Source of the DNA: Oleiphilus messinensis
GTDB lineage: Bacteria > Pseudomonadota > Gammaproteobacteria > Pseudomonadales > Oleiphilaceae
Direction: 5' to 3'
Assembly (NCBI RefSeq): GCF_002162375.1
Contig: NZ_CP021425.1
Location: 2,877,001 to 2,941,000, forward strand
DNA: 64,000 nt
This document shows positions 37,113 through 47,464 of the stretch, piece by piece. Position numbers and translations under genes: made by a program. How positions within the stretch are numbered: the stretch's first letter is position 1; every line of letters begins with the position of its first letter. Below the pieces are notes generated by a model. The model saw only the letters and a program-made list of their open reading frames with translations, ran no database searches and was not told the DNA's origin.

Positions 37113-37943
37113 ATGGTAAGCATGGGAAAACGCACTTTGCTGTGCCTTGGTGTTGGATTCGCCAGTCTTAATTCTCAAGCGGAAGTAATCGCTTTAGATG
37201 AGGCAGCAATGGCGAGCGTAACAGGCCAGGCAGGTATTTCCATTGAAATCAACGATGCAGAAATAACAATGGGAGAAATTCTATACAAGGATGAAGGTGG
37301 TATTGCGGTTCGGGATATCCGTATCGGCGGTGCAAACAGAACCAATTTTTTCGGGAATCAGTGGCTTCCTTCAGGATTGCAGTCAGACAAGCTTGACAAC
37401 GTCAAGCTGGATATTGATGTGATGGCAGATGGTGACTTGGTCGCGATTATGAAGCCAGCCGGTGGGTTTAATGTTGTCGATTTCAGTCTGACCACAGACG
37501 ACTGGTTGTTAATGGATTCGAATTTCAATGATGGTACCAAGTTAATTGACTCCCTGAGTATCGAAGGTGTGGCTTTGGATGCTCGTTTAAGGGTCGATAA
37601 TCAATCCGAATATACCTTTATTGAAACGACTTTTGGTATCGATGATCTGGATATTGACGTCGAGTTTCTGAACTTGAGGGTGGAAAATATGCAGGTTGCC
37701 GGAAGCAGTTACATTGAAGCAATCGGTACCTGGGGGCCAAGTGGCGCAGGTATCCCCGACATTGGTGCAGAGGTGGATTTGGAGATTTATGCCGCAGGGT
37801 CACAAGGTCTGGGGCTGAATTTGACCAAATTCCAAATGGACATTGTGATGCCTGAGATTTATCTGGGGGATAATCCATCCATTGGTGCGCTCTATGTCAA
37901 TAACGTAGACATTACAGCTCAGACGGTTATCTACGGCCACTGA
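37113..37943 (+). CDS. DUF6160-like secreted protein (paralog A)
   Basis: A 276-residue protein from the ATG at 37113 with AGAGGACAGAG upstream; an in-frame start at 37014 would add 33 residues ahead of the signal peptide. The signal peptide ends near SQA-EVIA. The mature start ALDEAAMASVTGQAGISIEI is characteristic of DUF6160/FilA-like proteins, in which 'LDExxMxxVTGQ' precedes a beta-rich body. It is about 70% identical by eye to the next gene, and both end in AQTVIYGH. Function unknown; relatives have been linked to pili or the cell surface. Confidence 0.68.
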   Translation: MVSMGKRTLLCLGVGFASLNSQAEVIALDEAAMASVTGQAGISIEINDAEITMGEILYKDEGGIAVRDIRIGGANRTNFFGNQWLPSGLQSDKLDNVKLDIDVMADGDLVAIMKPAGGFNVVDFSLTTDDWLLMDSNFNDGTKLIDSLSIEGVALDARLRVDNQSEYTFIETTFGIDDLDIDVEFLNLRVENMQVAGSSYIEAIGTWGPSGAGIPDIGAEVDLEIYAAGSQGLGLNLTKFQMDIVMPEIYLGDNPSIGALYVNNVDITAQTVIYGH

Positions 37944-37953
37944 TACGCTTGTA

Positions 37954-38008
37954 CTCCCGCCATTGGTGGGAGCAGATTGTCACGAGTGCAGGGGTGATTG
38001 CACTCGTG
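37954..38008. other. two adjacent hairpins between the DUF6160-like paralogs
   Basis: Hairpin 1: CTCCCGCC/GGTGGGAG (37954-37972, one wobble). Hairpin 2: perfect CACGAGTGCA/TGCACTCGTG (37981-37990 and 37999-38008). No T-tract follows. They could stabilise the upstream mRNA or slow transcription into the 340-bp gap before paralog B, in which no gene was seen. Confidence 0.7.
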
Positions 38009-38352
38009 ATGCGCGGAAAACTCGCCACGATCTACGCCAGTCCGCTATTTACGCAACAATAAGTCGTTTATTTCCTGATTGTTGAGAAAGGCTGTCAAGT
38101 CCATCCCCGAGCGCCCCATTCAAACCTGTTTGAAAATGTATCTTGTTTCGAAGTACCTCGCCAGAAATCCTGCCATTCCGGGTGTCATAAATACACTGAA
38201 AACCACTGCATATAACCCGAGTTTCTTGTCGGGTTAATAAATTGGTACAAAAGTGCAACAAAACTCACAAAAATGTGAAAATGTTCAAATTATGAAAAAC
38301 ACACAAAGTGGTACGATGGTGCAGCAATATAATCAAAAAAGAGGAATAAGAA

Positions 38353-39180
38353 ATGGGACGCTTTGGAAAGCTCAATTTATTGGGCGTTGGTTTGGCAAGT
38401 GTCAGCCTGGGGCTCCAGGCTGAAATTCAGGCGCTGGATGAGGCAACAATGTCTAATGTGACCGGTCAGGCAGGGATCTCGATCGAGATTAACAATGCTG
38501 CGATTGGTGTTGGCGAAATCCGTTATGAAGATGAAGGAAGTATTGCAATACGCGGAATCGAAATCGGTGGTGCAAACCGGAATACGTTCTTTGGTAATCA
38601 GTGGATCCCTAACGGTCTTCAGTCGGACAAACTCGACAACATGAAACTGGATCTCGACGTGTTGGCTGATGGCTCTCTGGTAGCTAACATGAAGCCTGCA
38701 GGCGGTTTCAATGTTGTTGACTTCCGGTTGGCGACAGATGACTGGTACCTGATGGATTCATCGTTGACTGATGGTACCAAGCTGATTGACTCATTGAGTA
38801 TCGAAGGTATAGCACTGGGTGCTCGTTTGCGTATCGATAACCAGACTTCCCATGCTACGCTTCAAGCGACTTTTGGTGTGGATGATCTGGATGTTGATAT
38901 CGAGTTTCTGAACGTGCGCGTCGAGAATATGCAGATTGCTGGCAGCAGCTATTTGGAAGCAATCGGCAGTTTCGGGCCCAGCGGTGCTGGTGTCGGTGAT
39001 ATTGGCGCTGAAATTGAGATTGAAATCTATTCATCAGGCCCTGGTCTGGCGATAGATTTAAATCGGTTTGAGATGGACGTCGTGATGCCTGAAATCTATC
39101 TGGGTGCGAACCCATCAATCGGGGGCGTTTACCTGGATGATGTCAATGTTGTTGCTCAAACTGTAATCTACGGGCACTGA
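38353..39180 (+). CDS. DUF6160-like secreted protein (paralog B)
   Basis: A 275-residue tandem copy of the preceding gene, with signal peptide MGRFGKLNLLGVGLASVS and cleavage near LQA-EIQA, then ALDEATMSNVTGQAGISIEI. The main differences lie in the second half (HATLQATFGVDD for YTFIETTFGIDD). It has its own AAGAGGAATAAG ribosome-binding site. The pair lies between mfd and gap, which in Pseudomonas are close neighbours. Role unknown. Confidence 0.68.
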   Translation: MGRFGKLNLLGVGLASVSLGLQAEIQALDEATMSNVTGQAGISIEINNAAIGVGEIRYEDEGSIAIRGIEIGGANRNTFFGNQWIPNGLQSDKLDNMKLDLDVLADGSLVANMKPAGGFNVVDFRLATDDWYLMDSSLTDGTKLIDSLSIEGIALGARLRIDNQTSHATLQATFGVDDLDVDIEFLNVRVENMQIAGSSYLEAIGSFGPSGAGVGDIGAEIEIEIYSSGPGLAIDLNRFEMDVVMPEIYLGANPSIGGVYLDDVNVVAQTVIYGH

Positions 39181-39530
39181 TCGCACTTTTTCAGTTGCTC
39201 CCGGTTCCGGACAAGGTTGTTTTTTCAGGCCTTATCCGGAGTCCGATCCTGTCTGCTTTATATCATATCCGTTTTCAGTGCACTTGTGTCTGGTTAATTT
39301 TCCTATTGCCGCTGTCTTTCTCATTCGGTTCCTGCAAGTCCAGAATCAGCTTTGTCTCCATTGTTATTCGCCGCGCTTTTGGATTAACCGGACAAACACC
39401 TCTTCATGTAATTCGACGATTCATCTTTGAGCAAATAATTACAATATTTATGACAGTAAATTTGCTTAATTGTCTCGAACCAAAGATAATATGGGCCCTT
39501 TAAAAACGAGAGCAACAGAGAGGTGAAAAC

Positions 39531-41003
39531 GTGAGTCAGGATATCAAGGATACATGCTTCGTAGACTGGAAAGAGCGTGAAGCGGTCGCTGAAGCGATGA
39601 TCCCTTTGATTGGTCGGCTTTACCGGCGAAATAATGTGGTAACTTCGGTTTACGGACGTGCCATTATAAATCAGTCAGTTATCGGAATTATCAAGGCTCA
39701 TCGTTTTGTCCGTCAGGTAGAAAACAACGAGCTTTCTGTTTTGGATACCTATCCGATTCTGCAAATTCTGGACACTCTCGAACTGGGACATGCCCATATC
39801 GACATCGGCAAGCTGGCGATCAAATATCAAAAGCAAGACGGCGTGTCGCTGGAAGAATTTATTAAAAATGAAGTTGCTCCTGTCGTAGGCAAGTACGATG
39901 GTGAAGAAGCAAATCGCCAGAACCAGGAAACCAAAGATATCGTGTTGTATGGCTTTGGTCGTATTGGTCGTTTGCTGGCGCGTATATTGATCGAAAAAGC
40001 CGGTGGCGGTTCTAACCTGCGTTTGCGCGCAATCGTTGTTCGTCAGGGTGGTGCGGACAATGATCTGGAGAAGCGTGCAAGTCTGCTGCGTCGTGACTCA
40101 GTGCATGGGCCGTTCTTGGGTACTATTTCTGTAGATGAAGAAAATCAGGCTCTGATTGCAAACGGAAATTATATTCAGGTTATCTATTCTGATGGTCCGG
40201 ATAAAGTTGACTACACTAGTTATGGAATTGATAACGCTGTAGTGATTGATAATACCGGTAAATGGCGGGATCAGGAAGGTTTGGGTCTGCATCTGAAATC
40301 CAAGGGTGTATCCAAAGTGCTTCTGACTGCACCGGGTAAAGGCGATATCAAAAACATCGTATACGGAATCAACAGTGATTTGATTTCGGCAGAAGATACA
40401 ATTTTGTCTGCTGCTTCTTGTACCACCAACGCGATCACTCCCGTGCTGAAAGCGGTAAATGACGAATTCGGCGTTGTAAATGGTCACGTTGAAACTGTGC
40501 ATGCTTACACAAACGATCAAAACCTGATCGACAATTACCACAAGGGAAGCCGCCGGGGTCGCAGTGCGCCTCTGAATATGGTATTGACTGAGACTGGTGC
40601 AGCAAAAGCAGTTGCCAAAGCCTTACCTGAAATGGCGGGTAAATTGACGGGTAATGCGATTCGTGTGCCGACTCCAAATGTATCGATGGCAATCTTAAAT
40701 CTTAATTTGAGCAAGGAGACCACTGCGGAAGGGATCAATGACTTCCTGCGTGAGACTGCACTGCACTCCGAGTTGCAAAAGCAAATTGACTTTGTTAACT
40801 CGCCAGAAGTTGTTTCTTCTGACTTCGTAGGTTCGCGCCACGCCGGTATTGTTGATGCTCAGGCAACTATCGCGAATGGCAACCGTGTTGTTCTTTACGT
40901 TTGGTACGATAACGAAGCGGGCTATAGTGCACAGGTTGTTCGAATCGTGAACCAAATGGCGGGTGTACAATATCCAGTATTCCCGGGTACGGGTAAAGTT
41001 TAA
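39531..41003 (+). CDS. gap: glyceraldehyde-3-phosphate dehydrogenase, long form
   Basis: A 490-residue GAPDH. An N-terminal extension of about 135 residues (helical, WKEREAVAEAMIPLIGRLY) precedes the NAD domain, which starts at DIVLYGFGRIGRL. The catalytic cysteine is in SAASCTTNAITP, and the substrate loop is HAYTNDQNLIDNYHKGSRRGRSA. This long type is known from Pseudomonas and relatives, where gap lies near mfd and nqr. GTG start with AGAGGTG upstream. A terminator follows. Confidence 0.95.
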   Translation: MSQDIKDTCFVDWKEREAVAEAMIPLIGRLYRRNNVVTSVYGRAIINQSVIGIIKAHRFVRQVENNELSVLDTYPILQILDTLELGHAHIDIGKLAIKYQKQDGVSLEEFIKNEVAPVVGKYDGEEANRQNQETKDIVLYGFGRIGRLLARILIEKAGGGSNLRLRAIVVRQGGADNDLEKRASLLRRDSVHGPFLGTISVDEENQALIANGNYIQVIYSDGPDKVDYTSYGIDNAVVIDNTGKWRDQEGLGLHLKSKGVSKVLLTAPGKGDIKNIVYGINSDLISAEDTILSAASCTTNAITPVLKAVNDEFGVVNGHVETVHAYTNDQNLIDNYHKGSRRGRSAPLNMVLTETGAAKAVAKALPEMAGKLTGNAIRVPTPNVSMAILNLNLSKETTAEGINDFLRETALHSELQKQIDFVNSPEVVSSDFVGSRHAGIVDAQATIANGNRVVLYVWYDNEAGYSAQVVRIVNQMAGVQYPVFPGTGKV

Positions 41004-41050
41004 ACTCGAGTTCGCGTCCCTCTCTCTTGTAAGAGAGGGCTGGCAAGAAT

Positions 41051-41084
41051 GAAACCCGACCACACTTTGTGGTCGGGTTTTTTT
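41051..41084 (+). terminator. intrinsic terminator after gap
   Basis: Stem CCCGACCACA/TGTGGTCGGG with loop CTT, followed by seven T. A second hairpin, CCCTCTCT/AGAGAGGG (41018-41039), lies just upstream. Confidence 0.95.
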
Positions 41085-41440
41085 ATGGGGCGGATTTTAT
41101 AAGGGGATAATCCGTATCAGGGAATAGGATGACCAGCGATTAAGCAGATTTGGTATTTCGGGGTTTGAATATCCGGAAAGGAGGGCCGGGTTGAGCCATT
41201 TCGAAACGGTGTCAAGCAGGATTGTGTCGATTTAATTACCATTGATTTGTGGAAAATTGACTGCTCGATCTTTATAATTGGTGCGTTTTTTTGGTACGTC
41301 CTTCTCTGAATAGGTCATTAGGAAGCTTTTTTGATCCTGCGCGCGGTTGTTGGGAGCATTGCGTTGCATTGGGTTTCCTATAACGTATTCCGAGGCGGGT
41401 GTAAAATTCACTTTTCTCATATGTTGATTAGGCGGGGCTA
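41085..41440. other. 356-bp region before the nqr operon
   Basis: No credible gene. It should hold the nqr promoter. A 62-residue leftward frame (41232-41420) has no features and is not called. Nothing repeat-like was seen. Confidence 0.5.
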
Positions 41441-42787
41441 ATGATCAAAATTCAAAAAGGCCTGGATTTACCTATTAAAGGTTCGCCTGAACAGAAGATT
41501 ACCGCAGGTAAACCCGTTTCTCGGGTTGCGGTTGTAGGGTTTGATTACAATGGTATGAAACCCACGATGGCTGTTCAGGAAGGAGATAAAGTTAAGCGCG
41601 GTCAACTTCTTTTCGAGGACAAAAAAACCGTTGGTGTAAAGTTTACAGCACCGGCGGCCGGTACGGTAAAAGAAGTTAATCGTGGTGAAAAACGCGTGTT
41701 TCAATCGATTGTGATTGAAATTGAAGGTGATGATGCAGTCCAGTTTGAGCGTTACAGCGCAGAGCAACTGGATCAATTAACTCGCGAACAGGTGACATCG
41801 AACCTGATTGAATCGGGTATGTGGTCAGCAATCCGAACGCGCCCTTTCAGTAAGTCACCTGAGTTGGATGCGGTTCCAAACTCAATTTTTGTCAGTATAA
41901 TGGATACGCAGCCATTGTCGGCGGATCCTGAAGTGATTGTTTCAGAATCACTTGAAGCGTTTAATAATGGTCTGAAAGTCGTTTCTCACCTGACAAACGG
42001 GAAAGTTTTCGTTTGTGCTGCTGAAAATAGCAAAATCCAAATCAGTTCAAGCGAAAAAGTGGTGACCGAGTCTTTTAGCGGTCCTCATCCTGCGGGTAAC
42101 GTTGGAACGCATATTCACCATCTGGATCCTGTAAGTCTCAGTAAATCTGTTTGGCATATTGGCTATCAGGATATTATCGCGATTGGTCAACTGTTCGTAA
42201 CCGGTGAATTATACACGGATCGAATTGTGGCATTGTCTGGTCCGAAAGTGACCAAGCCGCGTCTTGTCCGTACAAGAGTTGGTGCAGATTTGAATGAACT
42301 GACTGCGGGTGAATTCGATGAAAGCGGGCCGGTGCGTGTGATCTCAGGTTCGGTTTTTGGCGGTCGTACTGCACGTGGCGCCGTTTCCTTTCTGGGTCAC
42401 TTTGCCAATCAAATTACGATTCTTGAAGAAGGCACCAAGCGTGACTTCATGGGCTGGCTGTCTCCGGGAACGTCCCGTTTCTCCAAATTAAACATCTACC
42501 TGTCCAAACTGACCTCTGGCAAGTTGCTCGATTTTAGTACCAATACAAATGGTAGTGACCGAGCTATGGTTCCAGTTGGAACGTATGAAGAAGTCATGCC
42601 ATTGGATATCCTGCCTACACAGTTGCTTCGGGCGTTAGTCGTTGGTGATACAGATATGGCTCAGAAACTGGGCGCACTTGAGTTGGATGAAGAAGATTTG
42701 TCGTTGTGTACATTTGTCTGTCCCGGGAAGTACGAATATGGCCCGATCCTCAGACAAAATCTGACTCGTATTGAGCTGGAGGGTTAG
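41441..42787 (+). CDS. nqrA: Na+-translocating NADH:quinone reductase subunit A
   Basis: NqrA (448 residues) is the peripheral subunit implicated in quinone binding. The N-terminus [18 protein letters not shown] is typical, and a biotinyl-like segment ([19 protein letters not shown]) follows. It is the first of six contiguous nqr genes whose products oxidise NADH, reduce ubiquinone and export Na+. Three bases separate it from nqrB. Confidence 0.96.
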   Translation: MIKIQKGLDLPIKGSPEQKITAGKPVSRVAVVGFDYNGMKPTMAVQEGDKVKRGQLLFEDKKTVGVKFTAPAAGTVKEVNRGEKRVFQSIVIEIEGDDAVQFERYSAEQLDQLTREQVTSNLIESGMWSAIRTRPFSKSPELDAVPNSIFVSIMDTQPLSADPEVIVSESLEAFNNGLKVVSHLTNGKVFVCAAENSKIQISSSEKVVTESFSGPHPAGNVGTHIHHLDPVSLSKSVWHIGYQDIIAIGQLFVTGELYTDRIVALSGPKVTKPRLVRTRVGADLNELTAGEFDESGPVRVISGSVFGGRTARGAVSFLGHFANQITILEEGTKRDFMGWLSPGTSRFSKLNIYLSKLTSGKLLDFSTNTNGSDRAMVPVGTYEEVMPLDILPTQLLRALVVGDTDMAQKLGALELDEEDLSLCTFVCPGKYEYGPILRQNLTRIELEG

Positions 42788-42789
42788 AG

Positions 42790-43989
42790 ATGGGCTTAAG
42801 AAATGTTCTAGATAAGATGGAGCCGCACTTTGAAAAGGGCGGCAAATACGAAAAATGGTATGCGCTTTACGAGGCTGTAGACACCATTTTCTATTCACCG
42901 GGCAGTGTAACCAAAACCAATTCTCATGTTCGTGATGGCGTTGACCTGAAACGGATCATGATAACTGTTTGGTTCTGTACGTTCCCGGCTATGTTCTTTG
43001 GCATGTACAACGTCGGCTTACAGGCTAATTCCTACCTTGCTGCCAATGATATGGCCATGTCTGCTGACTGGCACAGTACTATTATAGCAATGCTCGCAGG
43101 TAATGACCCCGGCAGTATTTGGGATAACATGATTTATGGTGCGGTGTATTTCTTACCGATTTACGCGGTAACCTTTGTGGTCGGTGGCTTCTGGGAAGTT
43201 CTGTTTGCGATGATTCGCGGTCATGAAGTAAACGAAGGTTTCTTTGTTACGTCAATTTTATTTGCGTTGATCGTTCCACCTGATATTCCATTGTGGCAAG
43301 TTGCCTTGGGTATTTCCTTCGGTGTAGTTATTGGCAAAGAAGTTTTTGGCGGGACCGGCAAGAACTTCCTTAACCCTGCACTAACCGGTAGAGCGTTCTT
43401 GTTCTTTGCGTACCCTGCGGAAATTTCCGGTGATGCTGTCTGGACTGCCGTAGACGGGTTCAGTGGTGCAACATCTCTGAGTATTGCTGCTTCTGGTGGT
43501 ATGGAGGCCCTGAGCCAGTCTGTAACCTGGATGGATGCATTCTTTGGAACGATTCAGGGGTCGATCGGTGAAACTTCAACGTTGGCGATTTTAATCGGCG
43601 GTGCTGTGTTGCTGATCATGAAGATTGCTTCATGGCGCATTGTTTCCGGTGTCATGATCGGGATGATCGCAACGTCGTTGCTGTTCAATGCAATCGGCTC
43701 AGAAACCAATTATATGTTCTCTGTGCCGCCACATTGGCATTTCGTTGTGGGTGGTTTTGCATTCGGTATGATCTTTATGGCAACTGACCCTGTTTCTGCT
43801 TCCATGACGAATACGGGTAAATGGTTCTTCGGTGCTTTGATCGGTGTTATGGTGGTTCTGATCCGTGTGGTGAACCCGGCATTCCCGGAGGGTATGATGT
43901 TAGCTATCCTGTTTGCTAACCTGTTTGCACCATTCATCGACCATCTGGTTGTACAGGCCAATATCAAGAGGAGACTAGCCCGTGTCTAA
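42790..43989 (+). CDS. nqrB: Na+-NQR subunit B
   Basis: A 399-residue integral membrane subunit with about ten transmembrane segments. It carries the flavinylation motif SGAT in [10 protein letters not shown], whose threonine binds FMN covalently, and [20 protein letters not shown], conserved in the family and near the riboflavin site. The nqrC start overlaps its last codons by 8 bases. Confidence 0.96.
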   Translation: MGLRNVLDKMEPHFEKGGKYEKWYALYEAVDTIFYSPGSVTKTNSHVRDGVDLKRIMITVWFCTFPAMFFGMYNVGLQANSYLAANDMAMSADWHSTIIAMLAGNDPGSIWDNMIYGAVYFLPIYAVTFVVGGFWEVLFAMIRGHEVNEGFFVTSILFALIVPPDIPLWQVALGISFGVVIGKEVFGGTGKNFLNPALTGRAFLFFAYPAEISGDAVWTAVDGFSGATSLSIAASGGMEALSQSVTWMDAFFGTIQGSIGETSTLAILIGGAVLLIMKIASWRIVSGVMIGMIATSLLFNAIGSETNYMFSVPPHWHFVVGGFAFGMIFMATDPVSASMTNTGKWFFGALIGVMVVLIRVVNPAFPEGMMLAILFANLFAPFIDHLVVQANIKRRLARV

Positions 43990-44785
43990 TAGCAAGGATA
44001 GTGTTCAAAGAACCGTAATTGTTGCCCTCTTACTGTGTATTGTGTGTTCAGTAGTCGTGGCAAGTTCTGTTGTATTGCTTAAGCCAATCCAACAGAAAAA
44101 CAAAGCATTAAACTTGAAAACCAATATCCTGGCGGCAGCAGGGTTGCTTCCCCAGAATGCATCAGCGTCGCTGATCGAAGAAGAGTTCGGTAAAATTACG
44201 CCAAAACTGGTTGATCTTGATACTGGTGAGTATGTTACTGCTGACGCTGTAGGGAAGAGTGATGTAATCGCTTACGACCAGAAGAAAGCAGCAAAAGATC
44301 CAAAATTTTCGGAAAAACTGGACCGTGATATCGACATTGCAAGCGTTAAACGTCGCGAGAAATACGCGAAAGTTTACCTCGTTGAAAAAAGCGGTGAAGT
44401 TGATCGGATTATCCTGCCCGTTCATGGTTACGGCCTGTGGTCTACACTATACGGATTCCTGGCACTTGAAGGTGATGCGAATACCATCGTAGGTTTGGGC
44501 TTCTATCAGCACTCCGAAACACCTGGCCTGGGTGGGGAAGTAGATAACCCTAACTGGAAAGCATTATGGCCTGGAAAGAAAGTCTATGACTTCGACAGTG
44601 GTGATCAACCTGTAATCAAGTTGGTGAAAGGTAATGTTGATCGTAGTAAACCTGATGCGGCTTATAACGTGGATGGTCTGTCCGGTGCGACACTGACCAG
44701 TAACGGTGTTACAAACTTACTTCGTTTCTGGATGGGTGAAAATGGCTTCCAGAAATATCTGGATAATATTCGTAAGGGGGCTTAA
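43982..44785 (+). CDS. nqrC: Na+-NQR subunit C
   Basis: A 267-residue subunit with one N-terminal membrane helix ([21 protein letters not shown]) and a periplasmic FMN domain. The second flavinylation motif appears as [13 protein letters not shown]. ApbE encoded downstream should attach FMN here and in NqrB. The GTG start overlaps nqrB. Confidence 0.96.
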   Translation: MSNSKDSVQRTVIVALLLCIVCSVVVASSVVLLKPIQQKNKALNLKTNILAAAGLLPQNASASLIEEEFGKITPKLVDLDTGEYVTADAVGKSDVIAYDQKKAAKDPKFSEKLDRDIDIASVKRREKYAKVYLVEKSGEVDRIILPVHGYGLWSTLYGFLALEGDANTIVGLGFYQHSETPGLGGEVDNPNWKALWPGKKVYDFDSGDQPVIKLVKGNVDRSKPDAAYNVDGLSGATLTSNGVTNLLRFWMGENGFQKYLDNIRKGA

Positions 44786-44787
44786 CC

Positions 44788-45453
44788 ATGTCAGATACTT
44801 CTGCAAAGAAAGTTCTGTTGGAACCCGTTTTCAACAACAATCCAATCGCATTGCAGATTCTTGGTATTTGTTCTGCGTTAGCGGTTACAACCAGCTTGCA
44901 GCTTTCCATTGTAATGGGGCTGGCCGTGATCTCGGTAACCGCCTGTTCTAACTTTTCTGTATCGTTAATTCGAAACCAAATACCCTCAAGTATTCGTATT
45001 ATCGTTCAGATGACGATTATCGCCTCTCTGGTAATCGTGGTTGATCAGGTTTTGCGGGCTTATGCATATGAGATCAGTAAGCAGCTTTCTGTTTTCGTTG
45101 GATTGATCATCACAAACTGTATCGTTATGGGGCGAGCTGAAGCATTTGCCATGCAGAACAAGCCAGGTGCAAGTTTCTTGGATGGTATCGGAAACGGTTT
45201 GGGCTATGCGGTACTGTTGGTTGCAGTTGCGTTTGTGCGGGAGTTGTTCGGTGCCGGCAAGTTGTTCGGTGTTGATATCTTTGTCACGATCAACAACGGT
45301 GGCTGGTATGTGCCAAACGGTTTGCTGTTATTGCCGCCCAGTGCATTCTTTATTATTGGCCTCCTGATTTGGGGTTTGCGCTCCTGGAAGCGGGATCAGG
45401 TTGAAGCTGTGGATTACAAAATGTCCGCCCATAATGTGAAGGAGGCGTTCTAA
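44788..45453 (+). CDS. nqrD: Na+-NQR subunit D
   Basis: A 221-residue membrane subunit, six helices expected. The [23 protein letters not shown] start and the [16 protein letters not shown] and [12 protein letters not shown] segments are typical. With NqrE it forms the half-channel pair that also binds a buried iron centre. Its last base is the first base of nqrE. Confidence 0.96.
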   Translation: MSDTSAKKVLLEPVFNNNPIALQILGICSALAVTTSLQLSIVMGLAVISVTACSNFSVSLIRNQIPSSIRIIVQMTIIASLVIVVDQVLRAYAYEISKQLSVFVGLIITNCIVMGRAEAFAMQNKPGASFLDGIGNGLGYAVLLVAVAFVRELFGAGKLFGVDIFVTINNGGWYVPNGLLLLPPSAFFIIGLLIWGLRSWKRDQVEAVDYKMSAHNVKEAF

Positions 45454-46061
45454 TGGAACACTATATCAGCCTGATCATTAAGGCGATTTTTGTAGAAAAC
45501 ATGGCATTGGCATTCTTCTTGGGAATGTGTACGTTTTTGGCAATTTCAAAGAAAATTGAAGCAGCCATTGGTCTTGGTATTGCAGTTATCGTTGTATTGA
45601 CCGTAACCGTGCCAGTTAACTACCTGATTTACTCTAGTTTGTTGAAAGATGGTGCGCTTGCCTGGGCAGGCTACCCGGATGTAGATCTCAGCTTTTTGGG
45701 TCTGTTGACTTATATCGGGGTTATCGCTGCGATCGTTCAGATCCTGGAAATGGTGTTGGATAAGTACTTTCCAGATCTCTATAACGCGTTAGGTGTATTC
45801 TTGCCGCTGATTACGGTTAACTGTGCCATTATGGGGGCTTCCCTGTTCATGGTAGAGCGTGACTACAATTTCGGCGAGAGTGTGGTGTATGGCTTTGGTG
45901 CGGGTACAGGTTGGGCATTAGCGATCGTTGCGTTGGCAGGGATTCGTGAAAAGCTCAAGTACAGCGACGTTCCGGACGGTTTACGTGGTCTTGGTATTAC
46001 CTTTATCACAGTTGGCCTGATGTCTCTTGGCTTTATGTCATTCTCGGGCATCTCCCTGTAA
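45453..46061 (+). CDS. nqrE: Na+-NQR subunit E
   Basis: A 202-residue six-helix membrane subunit, inverted-topology partner of Nqr[18 protein letters not shown] contains a conserved iron-ligand cysteine, and [17 protein letters not shown] a second. Spacing within the operon is tight (1-base overlap with nqrD). Confidence 0.96.
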   Translation: MEHYISLIIKAIFVENMALAFFLGMCTFLAISKKIEAAIGLGIAVIVVLTVTVPVNYLIYSSLLKDGALAWAGYPDVDLSFLGLLTYIGVIAAIVQILEMVLDKYFPDLYNALGVFLPLITVNCAIMGASLFMVERDYNFGESVVYGFGAGTGWALAIVALAGIREKLKYSDVPDGLRGLGITFITVGLMSLGFMSFSGISL

Positions 46062-46109
46062 AAGATCCAGTTAATCAGACTACGTAAACGAAACGAATAA
46101 GGTAAAAAC

Positions 46110-47336
46110 ATGAATGCAGAAATCGTATTAGGCGTTGTCATGTTTACCGTCATAGTATTGTCACTTGTGGCAATCATTTTGGCGGCTCGGGCACGGCTCG
46201 TGAGCTCCGGGGACGTGACTATCGAGGTCAACGACGACCCTGATCATACCATCAAAACTCCTGCAGGGAGTAAATTGCTGCAGACCCTGGCCGAAGAAGG
46301 TGTTTTCCTGTCTTCAGCCTGCGGTGGTGGCGGAAGCTGTGCGCAATGTAAATGTCGTATCATGGAAGGTGGCGGATCAATGCTGCCTACTGAGCGAGCA
46401 CACTTTAACAAGAAAGAAGAGAAGGAAGGCTGGCGCCTTGCTTGTCAGGTTCCTGTTAAACAGGATATGAAAATCGAAGTACCAGAAGAGGTCTTCGGTG
46501 TTAAGAAGTGGGAATGTACTGTTCGTTCTAATCATAATGTAGCAACCTTTATCAAAGAGCTGGTATTGGAGTTGCCTACAGGCGAAAACGTTGATTTCCG
46601 CGCGGGTGGCTATGTACAGCTGGAGGCCCCCCCGCACGAAGTAGATTACAAGAGTTTCGACGTGGAAGAAGAGTATCGTGGTGATTGGGATAAGTTTAAC
46701 CTGTGGCAATACAAGTCAGTGGTTAAGGAGACGATCGTTCGTGCTTATTCCATGGCCAACTACCCAGAAGAAAAAGGTATTGTTAAGTTCAATATCCGGA
46801 TTGCTTCGCCTCCTCCAGGCACTTCATTCCCACCTGGACAGATGTCATCCTGGGTGTTCAATCTTAAGCCTGGTGATAAGGTAACGGTTTACGGTCCGTT
46901 TGGTGAGTTCTTTGCGAAGGAAACCGACAACGAGATGGTGTTTGTTGGTGGTGGTGCAGGTATGGCACCGATGCGTTCTCATATTTTTGATCAATTGAAG
47001 CGTATTCACACCAATCGTAAAATGTCTTTCTGGTATGGCGCGCGTAGTTTGCGAGAGATGTTCTATCAGGATGAATACGATGACCTGGCAGCGGGCAACG
47101 ATAATTTTGTATGGCATGTGGCTTTGTCGGATCCACTTCCAGAGGATAACTGGACTGGTTACACTGGCTTTATCCATAATGTACTGTATGAAAACTATCT
47201 GAAAGATCATCCGGCACCGGAAGATTGTGAGTTCTACATGTGTGGGCCACCAATGATGAACGCTGCCGTGATCAAGATGCTCAAGGATCTTGGTGTGGAA
47301 GATGAAAATATCCTGCTGGATGATTTTGGCGGGTAA
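46110..47336 (+). CDS. nqrF: Na+-NQR subunit F (NADH-oxidising)
   Basis: A 408-residue subunit with one N-terminal membrane helix, a [2Fe-2S] ferredoxin domain ([14 protein letters not shown] and the fourth cysteine in RLACQVPV), and an FAD/NADH reductase domain ([11 protein letters not shown] for [17 protein letters not shown] and [10 protein letters not shown] for NADH). It takes electrons from NADH into the complex. The 48-bp space to nqrE contains an AATAAGG ribosome-binding site. Confidence 0.97.
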   Translation: MNAEIVLGVVMFTVIVLSLVAIILAARARLVSSGDVTIEVNDDPDHTIKTPAGSKLLQTLAEEGVFLSSACGGGGSCAQCKCRIMEGGGSMLPTERAHFNKKEEKEGWRLACQVPVKQDMKIEVPEEVFGVKKWECTVRSNHNVATFIKELVLELPTGENVDFRAGGYVQLEAPPHEVDYKSFDVEEEYRGDWDKFNLWQYKSVVKETIVRAYSMANYPEEKGIVKFNIRIASPPPGTSFPPGQMSSWVFNLKPGDKVTVYGPFGEFFAKETDNEMVFVGGGAGMAPMRSHIFDQLKRIHTNRKMSFWYGARSLREMFYQDEYDDLAAGNDNFVWHVALSDPLPEDNWTGYTGFIHNVLYENYLKDHPAPEDCEFYMCGPPMMNAAVIKMLKDLGVEDENILLDDFGG

Positions 47337-47408
47337 TTTCAGCTCGACTACTTTATTCGGAGGTTTGCCCGGTTATTCTTAAGCCACGCCCTCCGAGTAA
47401 AAATTCTT

Positions 47409-47442
47409 TAAATGAACTGTGCTATAAAGTGCAGTTCATTTA
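47409..47442. promoter_or_regulatory. 11-bp perfect inverted repeat between nqrF and apbE
   Basis: TAAATGAACTG (47409-47419) and CAGTTCATTTA (47432-47442) with a 12-base loop. It could be an mRNA hairpin that lowers apbE expression relative to nqrA-F, or an operator. A possible GTG start for apbE at 47429 lies in its loop, which argues against that start. Confidence 0.7.
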
Positions 47443-47464
47443 TGATCTCTTCAACTGGTACTCA

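Noticed and set aside
47429-47431. GTG start of apbE
   Set aside because: Falls in the loop of a perfect inverted repeat, lacks a ribosome-binding site and makes the signal peptide too long; later starts are more plausible.
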